A DNA stretch of 64,000 nucleotides from CAZAMP01 sp964486455 (GTDB lineage Bacteria; Eisenbacteria; RBG-16-71-46; CAZAMP01). Both the position numbers and the translations under genes were made by a program. The DNA lies in assembly GCA_964486455.1 (NCBI GenBank), contig CAZAMP010000004.1, positions 1 to 64,000 on the forward strand. Reading direction: 5' to 3'. Below the pieces are notes generated by a model that saw only the letters and a list, made by a program, of their open reading frames with translations, made no database searches and had not been told where the DNA came from. Of the stretch, positions 51,282-59,387 are shown piece by piece (the first letter of the stretch is position 1; every line of letters starts with the position of its first letter).

Positions 51282-53932
51282 GACCTCTCTCCCACGGTCT
51301 GCAACCGTGCGGACATCGCCGCATCCACACCGAGTCGATCCCGGAATCGGAGCGGCTCATCTTCACCCGCGAGCACGACCGAGAGCCTCCGGGTGAGGAT
51401 CCTCAGGTCAAACGCCAGTGAACGATTGTCGATATAGAATTTGTCCAACTCCGTCCGGCGACTCATGTCATGAGTCACTCCGCCATCGGCCGTCAGAATC
51501 TGCGAGAGGCCGGTCAGACCCGGTTTCACCACAAAGCGCCGCCGATAGTCACGGATCGTTGAGAACGACTCATCCAGAAGCCCCAGCGACTCCGGCTCGG
51601 GTCCGACGACACCCATCTGCCCGCGAAGGAGATGGATGATCGACGGCAACCGGTCCAGGCGTCGGCGTTTCAGAAACATGTAGTAGCGCCTCTCCAGGCG
51701 AGGACCGCTCGGCCGAGGCGTCGTGTTGAAGCGCAGGCAGGTGAAGGGCCTACCGTAGAGGTTCTTTTTGCGGCGATCTCCCGCCCGTCGATCGATCGGG
51801 ACGGCGCCCCGAAAGATCCGCCTCGGCCCCGCCCGCCGGTTGCGGCCGACTCGTGGCTCACGAGCAAAGAGGGGGGCACCGGGAGCACAGACCAGATGCG
51901 CGACCGACAACACCGCCAGAACCGGGACTGAAGCTATGGCCGCACTGATACGTGCCACGGCGCGAAACGCGTGCACGAGCCATCCGTCCCGCTCCGGCCT
52001 GTAGTCCGGAGGTAGCGAATAGCGATCCTCGAGATCACGGGTCGGTACGGTCGGTTCCATCTCAGGCGCTTCATCGAGTGTGACCACGGGGGCATCCGCA
52101 CGGTATTCCGGCACGAGGGTCGCGAGCTGGGCCTTGATGACGTCCTTGATCTCGGTATCCGCCATCGCGATGATCTCGTCCGTCTGCGGCCGCAGCGTGT
52201 CCCACGACTCCCGCTCGGAGCGCCAGATGAAGATCTTGCGGTGCTGGCTCATGGTCGTGCGCTCATTCGACGTCAGAAGCTCCTCATAGAGCTTCTCTCC
52301 AGGCCGGAGCCCGATGGTGCTGATCTGAATGTCACGGTCGGGCTCGAAACCCGAAAGACGAATGAGCTGCTTCGCCACCTCGAGAACGCGGACCTGTTCG
52401 CCCATGTCGAGGACGAACACGGTGCCGTTCTCTCCAAATGCTCCCGCCTGAATGACGAGCTTGGAAGCCTCGGAAATCGTCATGAAGTAGCGTCGGGCTT
52501 CCGGGTGCGTGATTGTCACCGGACCACCACCCGCGATCTGCCGCTTGAAGATCTGGATGACGCTCCCTTCACTTCCCAGCACGTTCCCGAAGCGAACCGA
52601 CGTGAAGCGGGTGGAGCTGGTCGGCGCAAGGGCGGTGACGACCTTTTCGCAGAGACGCTTCGATGCGCCCATGACGTTCGTCGGATTGACGGCCTTGTCG
52701 GTGGAGATGAGAACGAAGTTTTCCACGCCGTATTCGATGGCGACTTCCGCCAGCTGCCGCGTCCCGTGGACGTTGTTCATGATCGCGGCGCGGGGGTTCT
52801 CCTCCATGAAATTCACGTGCTTGTGCGCGGCGGCGTGGAAGAGTACCTCCGGGCGCTCGTCCGAGAAGACGTTCGAGAGGTCCTTGCGATACTTGATGTC
52901 CGCCACGATGGACTTCAACTGCAGATCAGGGTGCTCCGAACGAAGTTCGAGCGCCACGTAGCAAAGCTTGTTCTCGTCATGATCCAAGGCGATGAGAGAC
53001 GCGGGTCCGAAGCGGGCGATCTGCCGGCAAAGCTCAGAGCCGATGCTCCCACCGGCGCCAGTCACCAAGACACGCCGACCCTTCAGGAATCCGCTGACCC
53101 CCTCCATGTCGATCTCGACCTGCTCGCGGCCAAGGAGGTCTTCGATGCGAACCTCTCGTATCTGCTGAATCGGGCTCTTGCCCACGGCGTAGTCAGCAAG
53201 CGATGGCACCGTCTTGCACTCGATGCCTTCTTCCTGGCAGCAGCGGAAGATTGACGAAACAAGGGTGGCCGGCGCGGTCGGGGCGGCGATGATGACCTCG
53301 TCGACGTGATGCGCGCGTATCAGCCGAGGAATGTCGAGGGTTGTCCCGAGCACGCGGAGTCCGTGGATGGTTCGCCCTTCCACTTCCTTGCGGTCATCGA
53401 CAAAGCCGACCGGCGTGCGATCGTACTGATCCCCACGCATGAAATCCCGGGCCAGGGTCTCCCCCACATCGCCGGCGCCGAAGATCAGGAAGCGGCTGCG
53501 GCGTCCGCCATCGCCCCCTTTCGCTGATCGCAGGGGGCGCGGTCTCATGCTGCCTGCGCGCCCGATCAAGCGGACGCCCGCGACCAGCAGAATCACCAGC
53601 ATCCAGTAGAGGATCGGAACGCTCCGCGGGAAGAGCGGCTGCGGCCAGAGCATGTTCACGAGACCCAAGAGCAACGTAGCGGCCGTCAACGCCTTGACAA
53701 TGTCGACCAAGGCATGCACTCCGGCGTATCGCCAGATCACCCGGTGGATCCCAACGAGATAGAGCGCCAGAACGGACAACAGCATAACCAGAGGCGCGGC
53801 ATGCACGAGATTGCTCAGGTACGGCTCAGGGATCCGCCCGTCGAATCGAAGAGACACGGCCAGGTAGAAGGCAATCCCAATGAGCGCCGCGTCGAGAAGA
53901 ACGTAGATCGGCACAGCGAACTTACGGTTCAT
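51278..53932 (-). CDS. PglF/WbpM-like UDP-sugar 4,6-dehydratase fused to a degenerate sugar-transferase domain
   Basis: 884 residues from the ATG at 53932. Four membrane helices (~5-130), a coenzyme-binding fold (FLIFGAGDVGETLARD), then the main SDR domain with VTGAGGSIGSELCRQI (~290) and the active-site motif STDKAVNPTN (Thr411-Asp412-Lys413), as in PglF. The last ~230 residues resemble a PglC/WcaJ sugar transferase (EPRVGRNRR, RLDRLPSIIHLLRGQ, MGVVGPEPES), but the catalytic Asp-Glu pair reads Asp760-Arg761. The second domain is thus probably inactive. It should make UDP-4-keto-6-deoxy-GlcNAc. First gene of the operon. Confidence 0.88.
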   Translation of the reverse strand: MNRKFAVPIYVLLDAALIGIAFYLAVSLRFDGRIPEPYLSNLVHAAPLVMLLSVLALYLVGIHRVIWRYAGVHALVDIVKALTAATLLLGLVNMLWPQPLFPRSVPILYWMLVILLVAGVRLIGRAGSMRPRPLRSAKGGDGGRRSRFLIFGAGDVGETLARDFMRGDQYDRTPVGFVDDRKEVEGRTIHGLRVLGTTLDIPRLIRAHHVDEVIIAAPTAPATLVSSIFRCCQEEGIECKTVPSLADYAVGKSPIQQIREVRIEDLLGREQVEIDMEGVSGFLKGRRVLVTGAGGSIGSELCRQIARFGPASLIALDHDENKLCYVALELRSEHPDLQLKSIVADIKYRKDLSNVFSDERPEVLFHAAAHKHVNFMEENPRAAIMNNVHGTRQLAEVAIEYGVENFVLISTDKAVNPTNVMGASKRLCEKVVTALAPTSSTRFTSVRFGNVLGSEGSVIQIFKRQIAGGGPVTITHPEARRYFMTISEASKLVIQAGAFGENGTVFVLDMGEQVRVLEVAKQLIRLSGFEPDRDIQISTIGLRPGEKLYEELLTSNERTTMSQHRKIFIWRSERESWDTLRPQTDEIIAMADTEIKDVIKAQLATLVPEYRADAPVVTLDEAPEMEPTVPTRDLEDRYSLPPDYRPERDGWLVHAFRAVARISAAIASVPVLAVLSVAHLVCAPGAPLFAREPRVGRNRRAGPRRIFRGAVPIDRRAGDRRKKNLYGRPFTCLRFNTTPRPSGPRLERRYYMFLKRRRLDRLPSIIHLLRGQMGVVGPEPESLGLLDESFSTIRDYRRRFVVKPGLTGLSQILTADGGVTHDMSRRTELDKFYIDNRSLAFDLRILTRRLSVVLAGEDEPLRFRDRLGVDAAMSARLQTVGERS

Positions 53933-54061
53933 GACCCGACAACTCCACACGTAGCGAGAAAAACCAACACGACTCCCTGGGGCGGTCACAATCACACAGG
54001 GCCGTAGACGGGCCGTGCGACCTTCCCCCGCGGCATACACGCTGGCAAGGCAAGGGCAAAC

Positions 54062-54090
54062 AGTATAAGAGGTCGGCGGTTAGGTGTCAA
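54062..54090 (-). promoter_or_regulatory. Near-consensus sigma-70 promoter of the EPS operon
   Basis: On the minus strand: TTGACA (54090-54085), 17-base spacer, TATACT (54067-54062). Both boxes are close to perfect. Transcription would begin near 54055 and leave an untranslated leader of about 120 bases before the dehydratase gene. Confidence 0.82.
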
Positions 54091-54094
54091 TTGC

Positions 54095-54123
54095 TTAGTG
54101 TAAAGAGGACGGACGGTTAGTGT
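54095..54123. promoter_or_regulatory. Phased direct repeats upstream of the EPS promoter
   Basis: TTAGTGT occurs at 54095-54101 and 54117-54123 (8 shared bases with the next A), exactly 22 bases apart, about two helical turns. A related TTAGGTGT overlaps the -35 at 54080-54087. This places two equal sites on one face of the DNA just upstream of the -35, as expected for a dimeric activator such as the PrsR-like regulator encoded in the operon. Binding is inferred only. Confidence 0.5.
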
Positions 54124-54139
54124 AGATAAATTAGACAGT

Positions 54140-54184
54140 CCTCCGAAATCGGAGGGCCGAAAACGCGGGCTGGCGGTCGCCCGC
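54140..54184 (-). terminator. Tandem terminator hairpins after the fibronectin lipoprotein gene
   Basis: Minus-strand order from the stop at 54225: a hairpin GCGGGC (65-70)/GCCCGC (79-84) in 54165-54184 followed directly by TTTT, then CCTCCG/CGGAGG (54140-54145/54150-54155) followed by TGTCTAATTTATC. A further stem CCGCCCCT/AGGGGCGG spans 54181-54207. This should insulate the EPS promoter from the upstream gene. Confidence 0.7.
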
Positions 54185-54224
54185 CCCTCCCCGGCGGGAA
54201 GGGGCGGATCGCCGATCGCTAAGA

Positions 54225-55832
54225 TCAGTTGTCGTCGTCGGGACGGACCGCGACCACGTTGCTGACGGTCGAATCGGCTGCATCGTCGTGCACCGAAACC
54301 TTGTAGAACACGTAGTACGTGGAGTCGGTCACCTCGCTGCTGAAGAGATCGGTGAACGATGTCGCGCTCGCTTCGGCGATCGTCTCAAGCAAGAGAAACG
54401 CGCCCGGATTGTCAATGGTCGCCTTCCAGAGCTTGTACGCGTCGAAATCGTGAGCTTGTGACTGATCCCAATCAAGGCTGACATGCCAGCCCGAATGGTC
54501 GGTCTCCCGCAGATCCACCATCGCCGGCGGCTCGTTCTGCGTCGTGGCGCTCAGCTCATTGCTTCCCGACAGCGAATCGCCCGTATCGTAAACGAACACG
54601 CGATAGTAATAGCGAGTGTTCTCCACGAGATCGTCGTCCGTCATCTCCGTGCTCGAACCCAGGCTGATCGACGCCGCCAGCTCGTCCTCCGTGCCTACGA
54701 ACTCCGACTCGGATCGCCGAACTTCGTAGCGCGCGAAATCGGCGGCATCCGACTGCGTCCACTCCAACTGGATCTCCGAACTGGAGATGGCATTCACCGG
54801 ACCGAGAACGACCGCATCGGGCGCGACGTTGGTCGTGAGGGTCTCGGGGCCGCTTCGGTCATCGGCGGTGTTGCCGGCCACGTCCTGGAAGTGGCCGATG
54901 ATCTCGGCCTCCACGACCTCCATGCCGGGCGGGATCTCGAAATCGACCCCGTACTCGCCATCGTCCGCCGCCCCATCGGCGTGCGCGCCGTCATCGAACA
55001 GTACGATCCCGAAACGCTCGCCACCGATGTCGACCGACGCCTGACCGTCCGGCTCGCCGGCGTCGAGACTGAAATGCACGATCGTTCCAGGCGGAACAGC
55101 GTCACCACCACCGTCATGCGTATAGCCGACCGACGCGATCTCGGCCACCATATCGAGAGTGATCGTGTCCGAGAACGTGTTGGTCTCCTGCCCGCCCGCG
55201 TCGCGGAACTGCGCGTAGATCGTGTGCTCACCCTCGCCCGGTTCCAACGTGAACGATGTGGACGGGGCGAACGTCCGCCACGACGCGTCGGCGAAATCCT
55301 CGCTTTCCGACAGCCGCATGGCCGAGGTTCCTTGGGGCGCGGTCAGCGCCACCGACACCGTCGTACTGTTCGTGTGGGTAATCCCGTTGGCGATCAAAAC
55401 ACCGTACACGGCGGGGAAGATCAGGAGCGGTGCGCTCTTCTTCCCCTCGAGATCGTTCGTCAGCACCGCGGATACCCGGTAGGTGTAGGCGATCCCGTTT
55501 GTCAATCCTTGGTCTACATAGGTCGTGTCTTCGACTCCGTCGGCAATTCGCTCTTCGGCCCGCGCATACGCTTCACGATAGACGCGATACGATTCGACGC
55601 TCGCGGCTTTGTCCGCATCGATGGTCCAGAAGAGACGAACGGATCTATCACCGACCACCGCGCCGAATCCCGTCGGGACCGGGGGAGTTTGCCCTGTCTC
55701 GGTCGGGTCGTTCGCGGCGGGCTTGGCGATATCATCGTGTTCGTTGGAGCACGACCCGAGCACCACGAGCAACCCGATCGCCAGAGCGATGAGCGTGCGT
55801 GCCGCGGATCGATTGGCCGCCACCTGAGTCAT
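54225..55832 (-). CDS. Fibronectin-type III lipoprotein
   Basis: 535 residues from the ATG at 55832, with GGGAGGA eight bases upstream (a start 27 bases earlier is open but has no ribosome-binding site). Signal peptide with lipobox VLGSC. Then a FnIII domain (VPTGFGAVVGDRSVRLFWTI, YRVYREA), an Ig-like portion (~165-330) and two more FnIII-like domains (AISSSEIQLEWTQSDAADFA, WHVSLDWDQSQAHDFDAYK). It ends in a run of Asp. Role unknown; likely a surface or periplasmic adhesion or scaffolding protein. Confidence 0.75.
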   Translation of the reverse strand: MTQVAANRSAARTLIALAIGLLVVLGSCSNEHDDIAKPAANDPTETGQTPPVPTGFGAVVGDRSVRLFWTIDADKAASVESYRVYREAYARAEERIADGVEDTTYVDQGLTNGIAYTYRVSAVLTNDLEGKKSAPLLIFPAVYGVLIANGITHTNSTTVSVALTAPQGTSAMRLSESEDFADASWRTFAPSTSFTLEPGEGEHTIYAQFRDAGGQETNTFSDTITLDMVAEIASVGYTHDGGGDAVPPGTIVHFSLDAGEPDGQASVDIGGERFGIVLFDDGAHADGAADDGEYGVDFEIPPGMEVVEAEIIGHFQDVAGNTADDRSGPETLTTNVAPDAVVLGPVNAISSSEIQLEWTQSDAADFARYEVRRSESEFVGTEDELAASISLGSSTEMTDDDLVENTRYYYRVFVYDTGDSLSGSNELSATTQNEPPAMVDLRETDHSGWHVSLDWDQSQAHDFDAYKLWKATIDNPGAFLLLETIAEASATSFTDLFSSEVTDSTYYVFYKVSVHDDAADSTVSNVVAVRPDDDN

Positions 55833-55855
55833 CTGGAATTCCTCCCTGGTTCCGT

Positions 55856-56626
55856 TCAATAGTGCACGGCCATGCCGACGCCGGCGCTGTTGCTGTCACC
55901 GAAGATGTGAAGGCCACCCCACCCCTCCGTCCCAGAGTGCATACCCGGGGACGGCCCGGGGAAGAGCAGCAGTGAGTCCAACAGATTCGCGAGATAGATG
56001 CCTATGAAGGCGAACGAAGCGATCTCGCGGTCATCATAAGCGTTTGAGGCCCGGCGTCGTTCGCGTTCTACCGTGCCCCAGAGCTCTTCCTGAAGCTCCA
56101 CTTGCTCGGCCTCGAGGTAGGCGTCCTTCGCATCGTTGAGATCATCGATTCGACGATCGTAGATCTGGTCGCTTACGACCCAGGCGACACCCGCTAACGC
56201 GCTCCCGATGAAGAACAGCGTCCCCTTGGTTCGTTGATCCGAGTAGCGCTGCCCCCATCCGGGGACGATCATCGATCGAAGCCCCGCGCGTAGGGCCGTC
56301 TTTGGCGAAAGCCTGAACGACAGCGTGTCGGCGGAGACTCCGTCCAGGTAGATCGTCCGCTTCCAGGTCTCATACCCCTTGAGATCGGCCTTCAGCTCAT
56401 ACGTGCCGACCAATCCTCGCGAAAGCGTCCACGGCGTTCGGCCCGCGAGACGGATGGGGCCATCCGCCCGGACCACGGCTCCGGGGGGATCCGACCTCAC
56501 GGCCAACGATCCCATCGTTTGACCGCCGGAGAGGCCGGTGGATGGAGCGGCATCATCCTGAGCCGCCGCCGTTGTGGTCATGACGGCGATCGCACTACCA
56601 ACAATGAAACTGCGCCAACGGGTCAT
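55856..56626 (-). CDS. PEGA-domain membrane protein (DUF5683-like)
   Basis: 256 residues from the ATG at 56626 (GAGG upstream). Signal peptide (VGSAIAVMTTTAAAQ), a PEGA repeat (GSLAVRSDPPGAVVRADG, ~40-110), then a DUF5683-like region starting LRSMIVPGWGQRYSDQRTKG with two or three membrane segments separated by a charged helix (~175-205). PEGA domains bind surface polymers or help anchoring. The gap to the fibronectin lipoprotein gene is 23 bases, so they are cotranscribed. Confidence 0.75.
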   Translation of the reverse strand: MTRWRSFIVGSAIAVMTTTAAAQDDAAPSTGLSGGQTMGSLAVRSDPPGAVVRADGPIRLAGRTPWTLSRGLVGTYELKADLKGYETWKRTIYLDGVSADTLSFRLSPKTALRAGLRSMIVPGWGQRYSDQRTKGTLFFIGSALAGVAWVVSDQIYDRRIDDLNDAKDAYLEAEQVELQEELWGTVERERRRASNAYDDREIASFAFIGIYLANLLDSLLLFPGPSPGMHSGTEGWGGLHIFGDSNSAGVGMAVHY

Positions 56627-56740
56627 GGTTACCTCGGCTCTGTCGGAGACGGCGAAAGAAGTCTTCAATTCATTCCTGCACCGATCGGTGCATTACGGGA
56701 AACCCCTGGACAAGTCAAGAAGTATGTGTGCACCTGGGCG

Positions 56741-56769
56741 TTGACTTGGCTACCATCGTGGATTATCGA
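56741..56769 (+). promoter_or_regulatory. Weak promoter candidate between divergent genes
   Basis: TTGACT (56741-56746) with TATCGA 17 bases later precedes the YIP1 gene. A second TTGACT on the opposite strand (56719-56714) could serve the PEGA gene. Only the -35 boxes are good; the -10 boxes are poor. Confidence 0.3.
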
Positions 56770-56810
56770 CTGTATGCTTGCTGATCTTTTGCCTGTGGGA
56801 GAATGATGAG

Positions 56811-57551
56811 ATGACCGTATCGTCCGAAAACCCAACGATCGAGTTGGGATTGTGGTCTCGGGCCGTGAACATCTTCACACACCCGACCCGAACATTCGTC
56901 TCTATCCTCGATCAGCCCAAGGTTTTGGGCGCGCTGCTGATCACGCTGGTCTTCACCTTCGTCGGAACACTGGTCACCTTCGATATCCTCTACGACGCTC
57001 AGATCGACGCGATATACGAGGTCGACTCCATGGCGCCGGAGGAGCAGGAAAAAACAGCCGTCACGATGGACCAAGCCCGCGGTCTGGCGCAAGTCGGCCT
57101 CCCGGTGCTGGTAACGCTGTTCGTCGGTTTGACGCTCGTCATCTGGGCCTTGCTTCTTCACTTCCTGGCCGCCGCGACGATGGGAAACAGTGATCGAGCA
57201 ATCAGCTTCCGACACACGTTCAGCCTCGTCGCGCACGCACACATCGTGAACATGCCGCTCATCGTGCTCTCCGCCATCGTGACCCTCTCGTCGCTCGAAC
57301 CGTTCACCGGCATTCACCTTGGACGACTGCTTGGCCTCGCTCCGCAGAGCGCCGCGGCGGTCGCGGCGGCCTGGGTAGGTCCGTTCAATCTCTGGTGGCT
57401 GTTTCTTCTCGGTGTCGGGATCGCTGTCACCCACCGCCGCCCGATCATCCAGGCGATCGCGGTGCCGCTGGCGATTTCGCTCTTCTTCCGGGTCGTGCAG
57501 ATCGGACTTGCCGCCCTGGGCGGCTCATTGGGTGGATCCCCGGCCGGCTAA
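56811..57551 (+). CDS. YIP1 family membrane protein
   Basis: 246 residues: a cytoplasmic start (SVSSENPTIELGLWSRAVNI in outline), then six hydrophobic segments. The first third (NIFTHPTRTFVSILDQPKVL) and the central HTFSLVAHAHIVNMPLIVLS fit the bacterial YIP1/PF04893 family. Function in bacteria is unknown; often near membrane-biogenesis genes. The ATG at 56811 has GGGAGA in front. An ORF beginning 33 bases upstream is open but its codons look non-coding. Confidence 0.75.
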   Translation: MTVSSENPTIELGLWSRAVNIFTHPTRTFVSILDQPKVLGALLITLVFTFVGTLVTFDILYDAQIDAIYEVDSMAPEEQEKTAVTMDQARGLAQVGLPVLVTLFVGLTLVIWALLLHFLAAATMGNSDRAISFRHTFSLVAHAHIVNMPLIVLSAIVTLSSLEPFTGIHLGRLLGLAPQSAAAVAAAWVGPFNLWWLFLLGVGIAVTHRRPIIQAIAVPLAISLFFRVVQIGLAALGGSLGGSPAG

Positions 57552-57562
57552 GGGAGTTTGAG

Positions 57563-58843
57563 TTGAGGGAATCGCCCGCGGAGTCGAGTGCCGAGGCCGA
57601 GCACATGGCGCGTCCACACTGGCTCGTCGCCATCGTGCTGCTCGTCTGTCTTCTCTATCTCATCGCGCCTGGGCTGAGCCCTCTCTGGGTGCTCGCCGGC
57701 CTACTCATGGCTTGCGCGCCGCATCGAGGGGAGCGTTGGGCCACACGCCTGATGGTCGTCGCCACTGCGCTCTTTCTCGTCTGGGCGATCGGGCGACTTC
57801 AACATGTTCTCGCCCCATTCGCCGCCGCGTTGATCGTTGCCTACATTCTCGATCCGCTCGTCGACGCGTTGACGAAGATCAAGATCCCTCGCGCGATCGC
57901 TGCGGTGCTCTTGCTCATGCTGTCGGCGGCCGCAGGCCTCTTGGCGATCGCGCTCATCGTGCCTCCGGTCGTCGCCGGCGCGAGCGCGTTACTCTCCGGG
58001 GCATCCGATCTGGTCTCGCGAGGAATGGAGCACGTCGACGGTTGGCTCGAGAGACTCCCCTCCGAAGAAACCGTCGCCGTAGGCCAACGTCACCTGCCCC
58101 AAATCGCCGAATGGCTCCAGCGATCCGCCGGGATTCTCGTGGACGGGATCGGCTCGCTGGGCCGCGGGGTGAGCACCCTGGGACACGTCATCGGACTCAC
58201 CATCTTGACCCCCGTCCTGATCTTCTACCTGCTCATCGATTTCGACAGGATTCGAGAACGCGCGCTGGACCTCGTCCCCGGTCGTCATCGCGGCGGTCTG
58301 GTCGACTTCCTCGGAGAGCTGGAGACGCTCCTGGCCGGCTACTTCCGGGGCCAGCTCATCGTCTCGATCATCGCGGGTACGATCACGGGCGTGCTGCTGG
58401 CCGTCGCGGGAGCACCCTACGCACTCACACTGGGCGTGCTGACCGCGATTCTGAACATGATTCCGGTCGTGGGGTTCTGGGTCGGGTTCGGTCTCGCGAT
58501 TCTCGCCGTGTTTCTCGGCGCGCCACCGATATGGCCGACCATCGGGTGGGTGGTTCTCATCTACGTCGGGGTGCAGCAGATCGAGGGCAATCTTCTCTCC
58601 CCCCGCATCGTGGGGAAGAAGGTCGGATTGCATCCCGTGGCAATCATGCTGGCGCTGCTCGGGTTCGGGAGTCTCTTCGGGCTTGTCGGGGTTCTCATTG
58701 CCGTCCCCCTCGCCGGCGTCATTCGGATAGCGCTCGGCCGCCTTCGTGAGCGCTATCTCGAGAGCGACGCCTATCGCGCGGGCACGACGGAGGTCTCGGA
58801 CTCGGGCGAAACGAACGACGACACGGCGCCTCAGGAGTCGTAA
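57563..58843 (+). CDS. AI-2E/PerM family transporter
   Basis: 426 residues from the TTG at 57563 (AGGGAG six bases upstream); an ATG at 57605 is an alternative start. About eight membrane helices in the family pattern: FAAALIVAYILDPLVDALTK (~85), a soluble segment with LERLPSEETV, LLIDFDRIRERALDLVPGRH (~220), then GYFRGQLIVSIIAGTITGVL and IPVVGFWVGFGLAILAVFLG and VQQIEGNLLSPRIVGKKVGL. Substrates of this family vary (AI-2, polyprenyl or ion transport) and are not clear here. Follows the YIP1 gene directly. Confidence 0.87.
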   Translation: MRESPAESSAEAEHMARPHWLVAIVLLVCLLYLIAPGLSPLWVLAGLLMACAPHRGERWATRLMVVATALFLVWAIGRLQHVLAPFAAALIVAYILDPLVDALTKIKIPRAIAAVLLLMLSAAAGLLAIALIVPPVVAGASALLSGASDLVSRGMEHVDGWLERLPSEETVAVGQRHLPQIAEWLQRSAGILVDGIGSLGRGVSTLGHVIGLTILTPVLIFYLLIDFDRIRERALDLVPGRHRGGLVDFLGELETLLAGYFRGQLIVSIIAGTITGVLLAVAGAPYALTLGVLTAILNMIPVVGFWVGFGLAILAVFLGAPPIWPTIGWVVLIYVGVQQIEGNLLSPRIVGKKVGLHPVAIMLALLGFGSLFGLVGVLIAVPLAGVIRIALGRLRERYLESDAYRAGTTEVSDSGETNDDTAPQES

Positions 58844-59355
58844 GGCCGTTCGACTCGAACGACGAAGCGACCGCCCCCCGCCTCTTCGATCATCACCCAG
58901 CGTTTGTGGAACTCCTCGCCGATGCGCCCGGGCATGCGGGCACCGACCCACTTCACCGCCGGCGCGGCGACGCGAAGAACGCGAGACGAGATCAGGACCG
59001 GGTCACGCGGCCTGAAAAGCAGCACGGCCATGGAGAGGATCAGCACAACGAATATCGCGGACCGCGCCAGGCCGAAGAGGCCTCCGAAGAAGCGGTTCAC
59101 GGAAGAGAGCTTCAGCAGCTTGACGAACCCGTGAATGAACTTGCCGAGGAGCGAAAACGCGATCATCGACCCGACGAAGAGCACGATGAACGCCACCGGA
59201 TAGGCCGCCACCCCCATCCGATCCGCCAATGGTCCCAGCAACACCGGAAGGAAGAAGATCGCCAGCCCCGCTGACACGATGACGCTGATGATCCCAAGGA
59301 TCTCACGGACGAATCCGCGAAAGGCGCCGATCACCGTCGAGATGACGATCGTCAC
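58831..59355 (-). CDS. cvpA: CvpA family protein with a possibly non-canonical start
   Basis: 174 residues from the GTG at 59355; about four membrane helices (FRGFVREILGIISVIVSAGL, VAFIVLFVGSMIAFSLLGKF, FFGGLFGLARSAIFVVLIL). The family helix 1 should begin about 12 residues earlier. In frame, positions 59391-59356 read x-DALNGLDLFLLV, and the first codon is ATA at a perfect distance (six bases) from AGGAGG. So the true start may be that ATA, or the ATG was mutated. The end overlaps the stop of the AI-2E gene by 13 bases on the opposite strand. Confidence 0.82.
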   Translation of the reverse strand: MTIVISTVIGAFRGFVREILGIISVIVSAGLAIFFLPVLLGPLADRMGVAAYPVAFIVLFVGSMIAFSLLGKFIHGFVKLLKLSSVNRFFGGLFGLARSAIFVVLILSMAVLLFRPRDPVLISSRVLRVAAPAVKWVGARMPGRIGEEFHKRWVMIEEAGGGRFVVRVERPYDS

Positions 59356-59387
59356 GAGCAGGAAGAGATCCAGCCCGTTCAGCGCGT

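Noticed and set aside
52241..53254. Plus-strand frame of 337 codons inside the dehydratase region
   Set aside because: Antisense of the PglF-like domain; no signal, no motifs.
54483..55862. Plus-strand frame of 459 codons opposite the fibronectin lipoprotein
   Set aside because: Arg/His-rich shadow; the minus strand has a lipobox and FnIII motifs.
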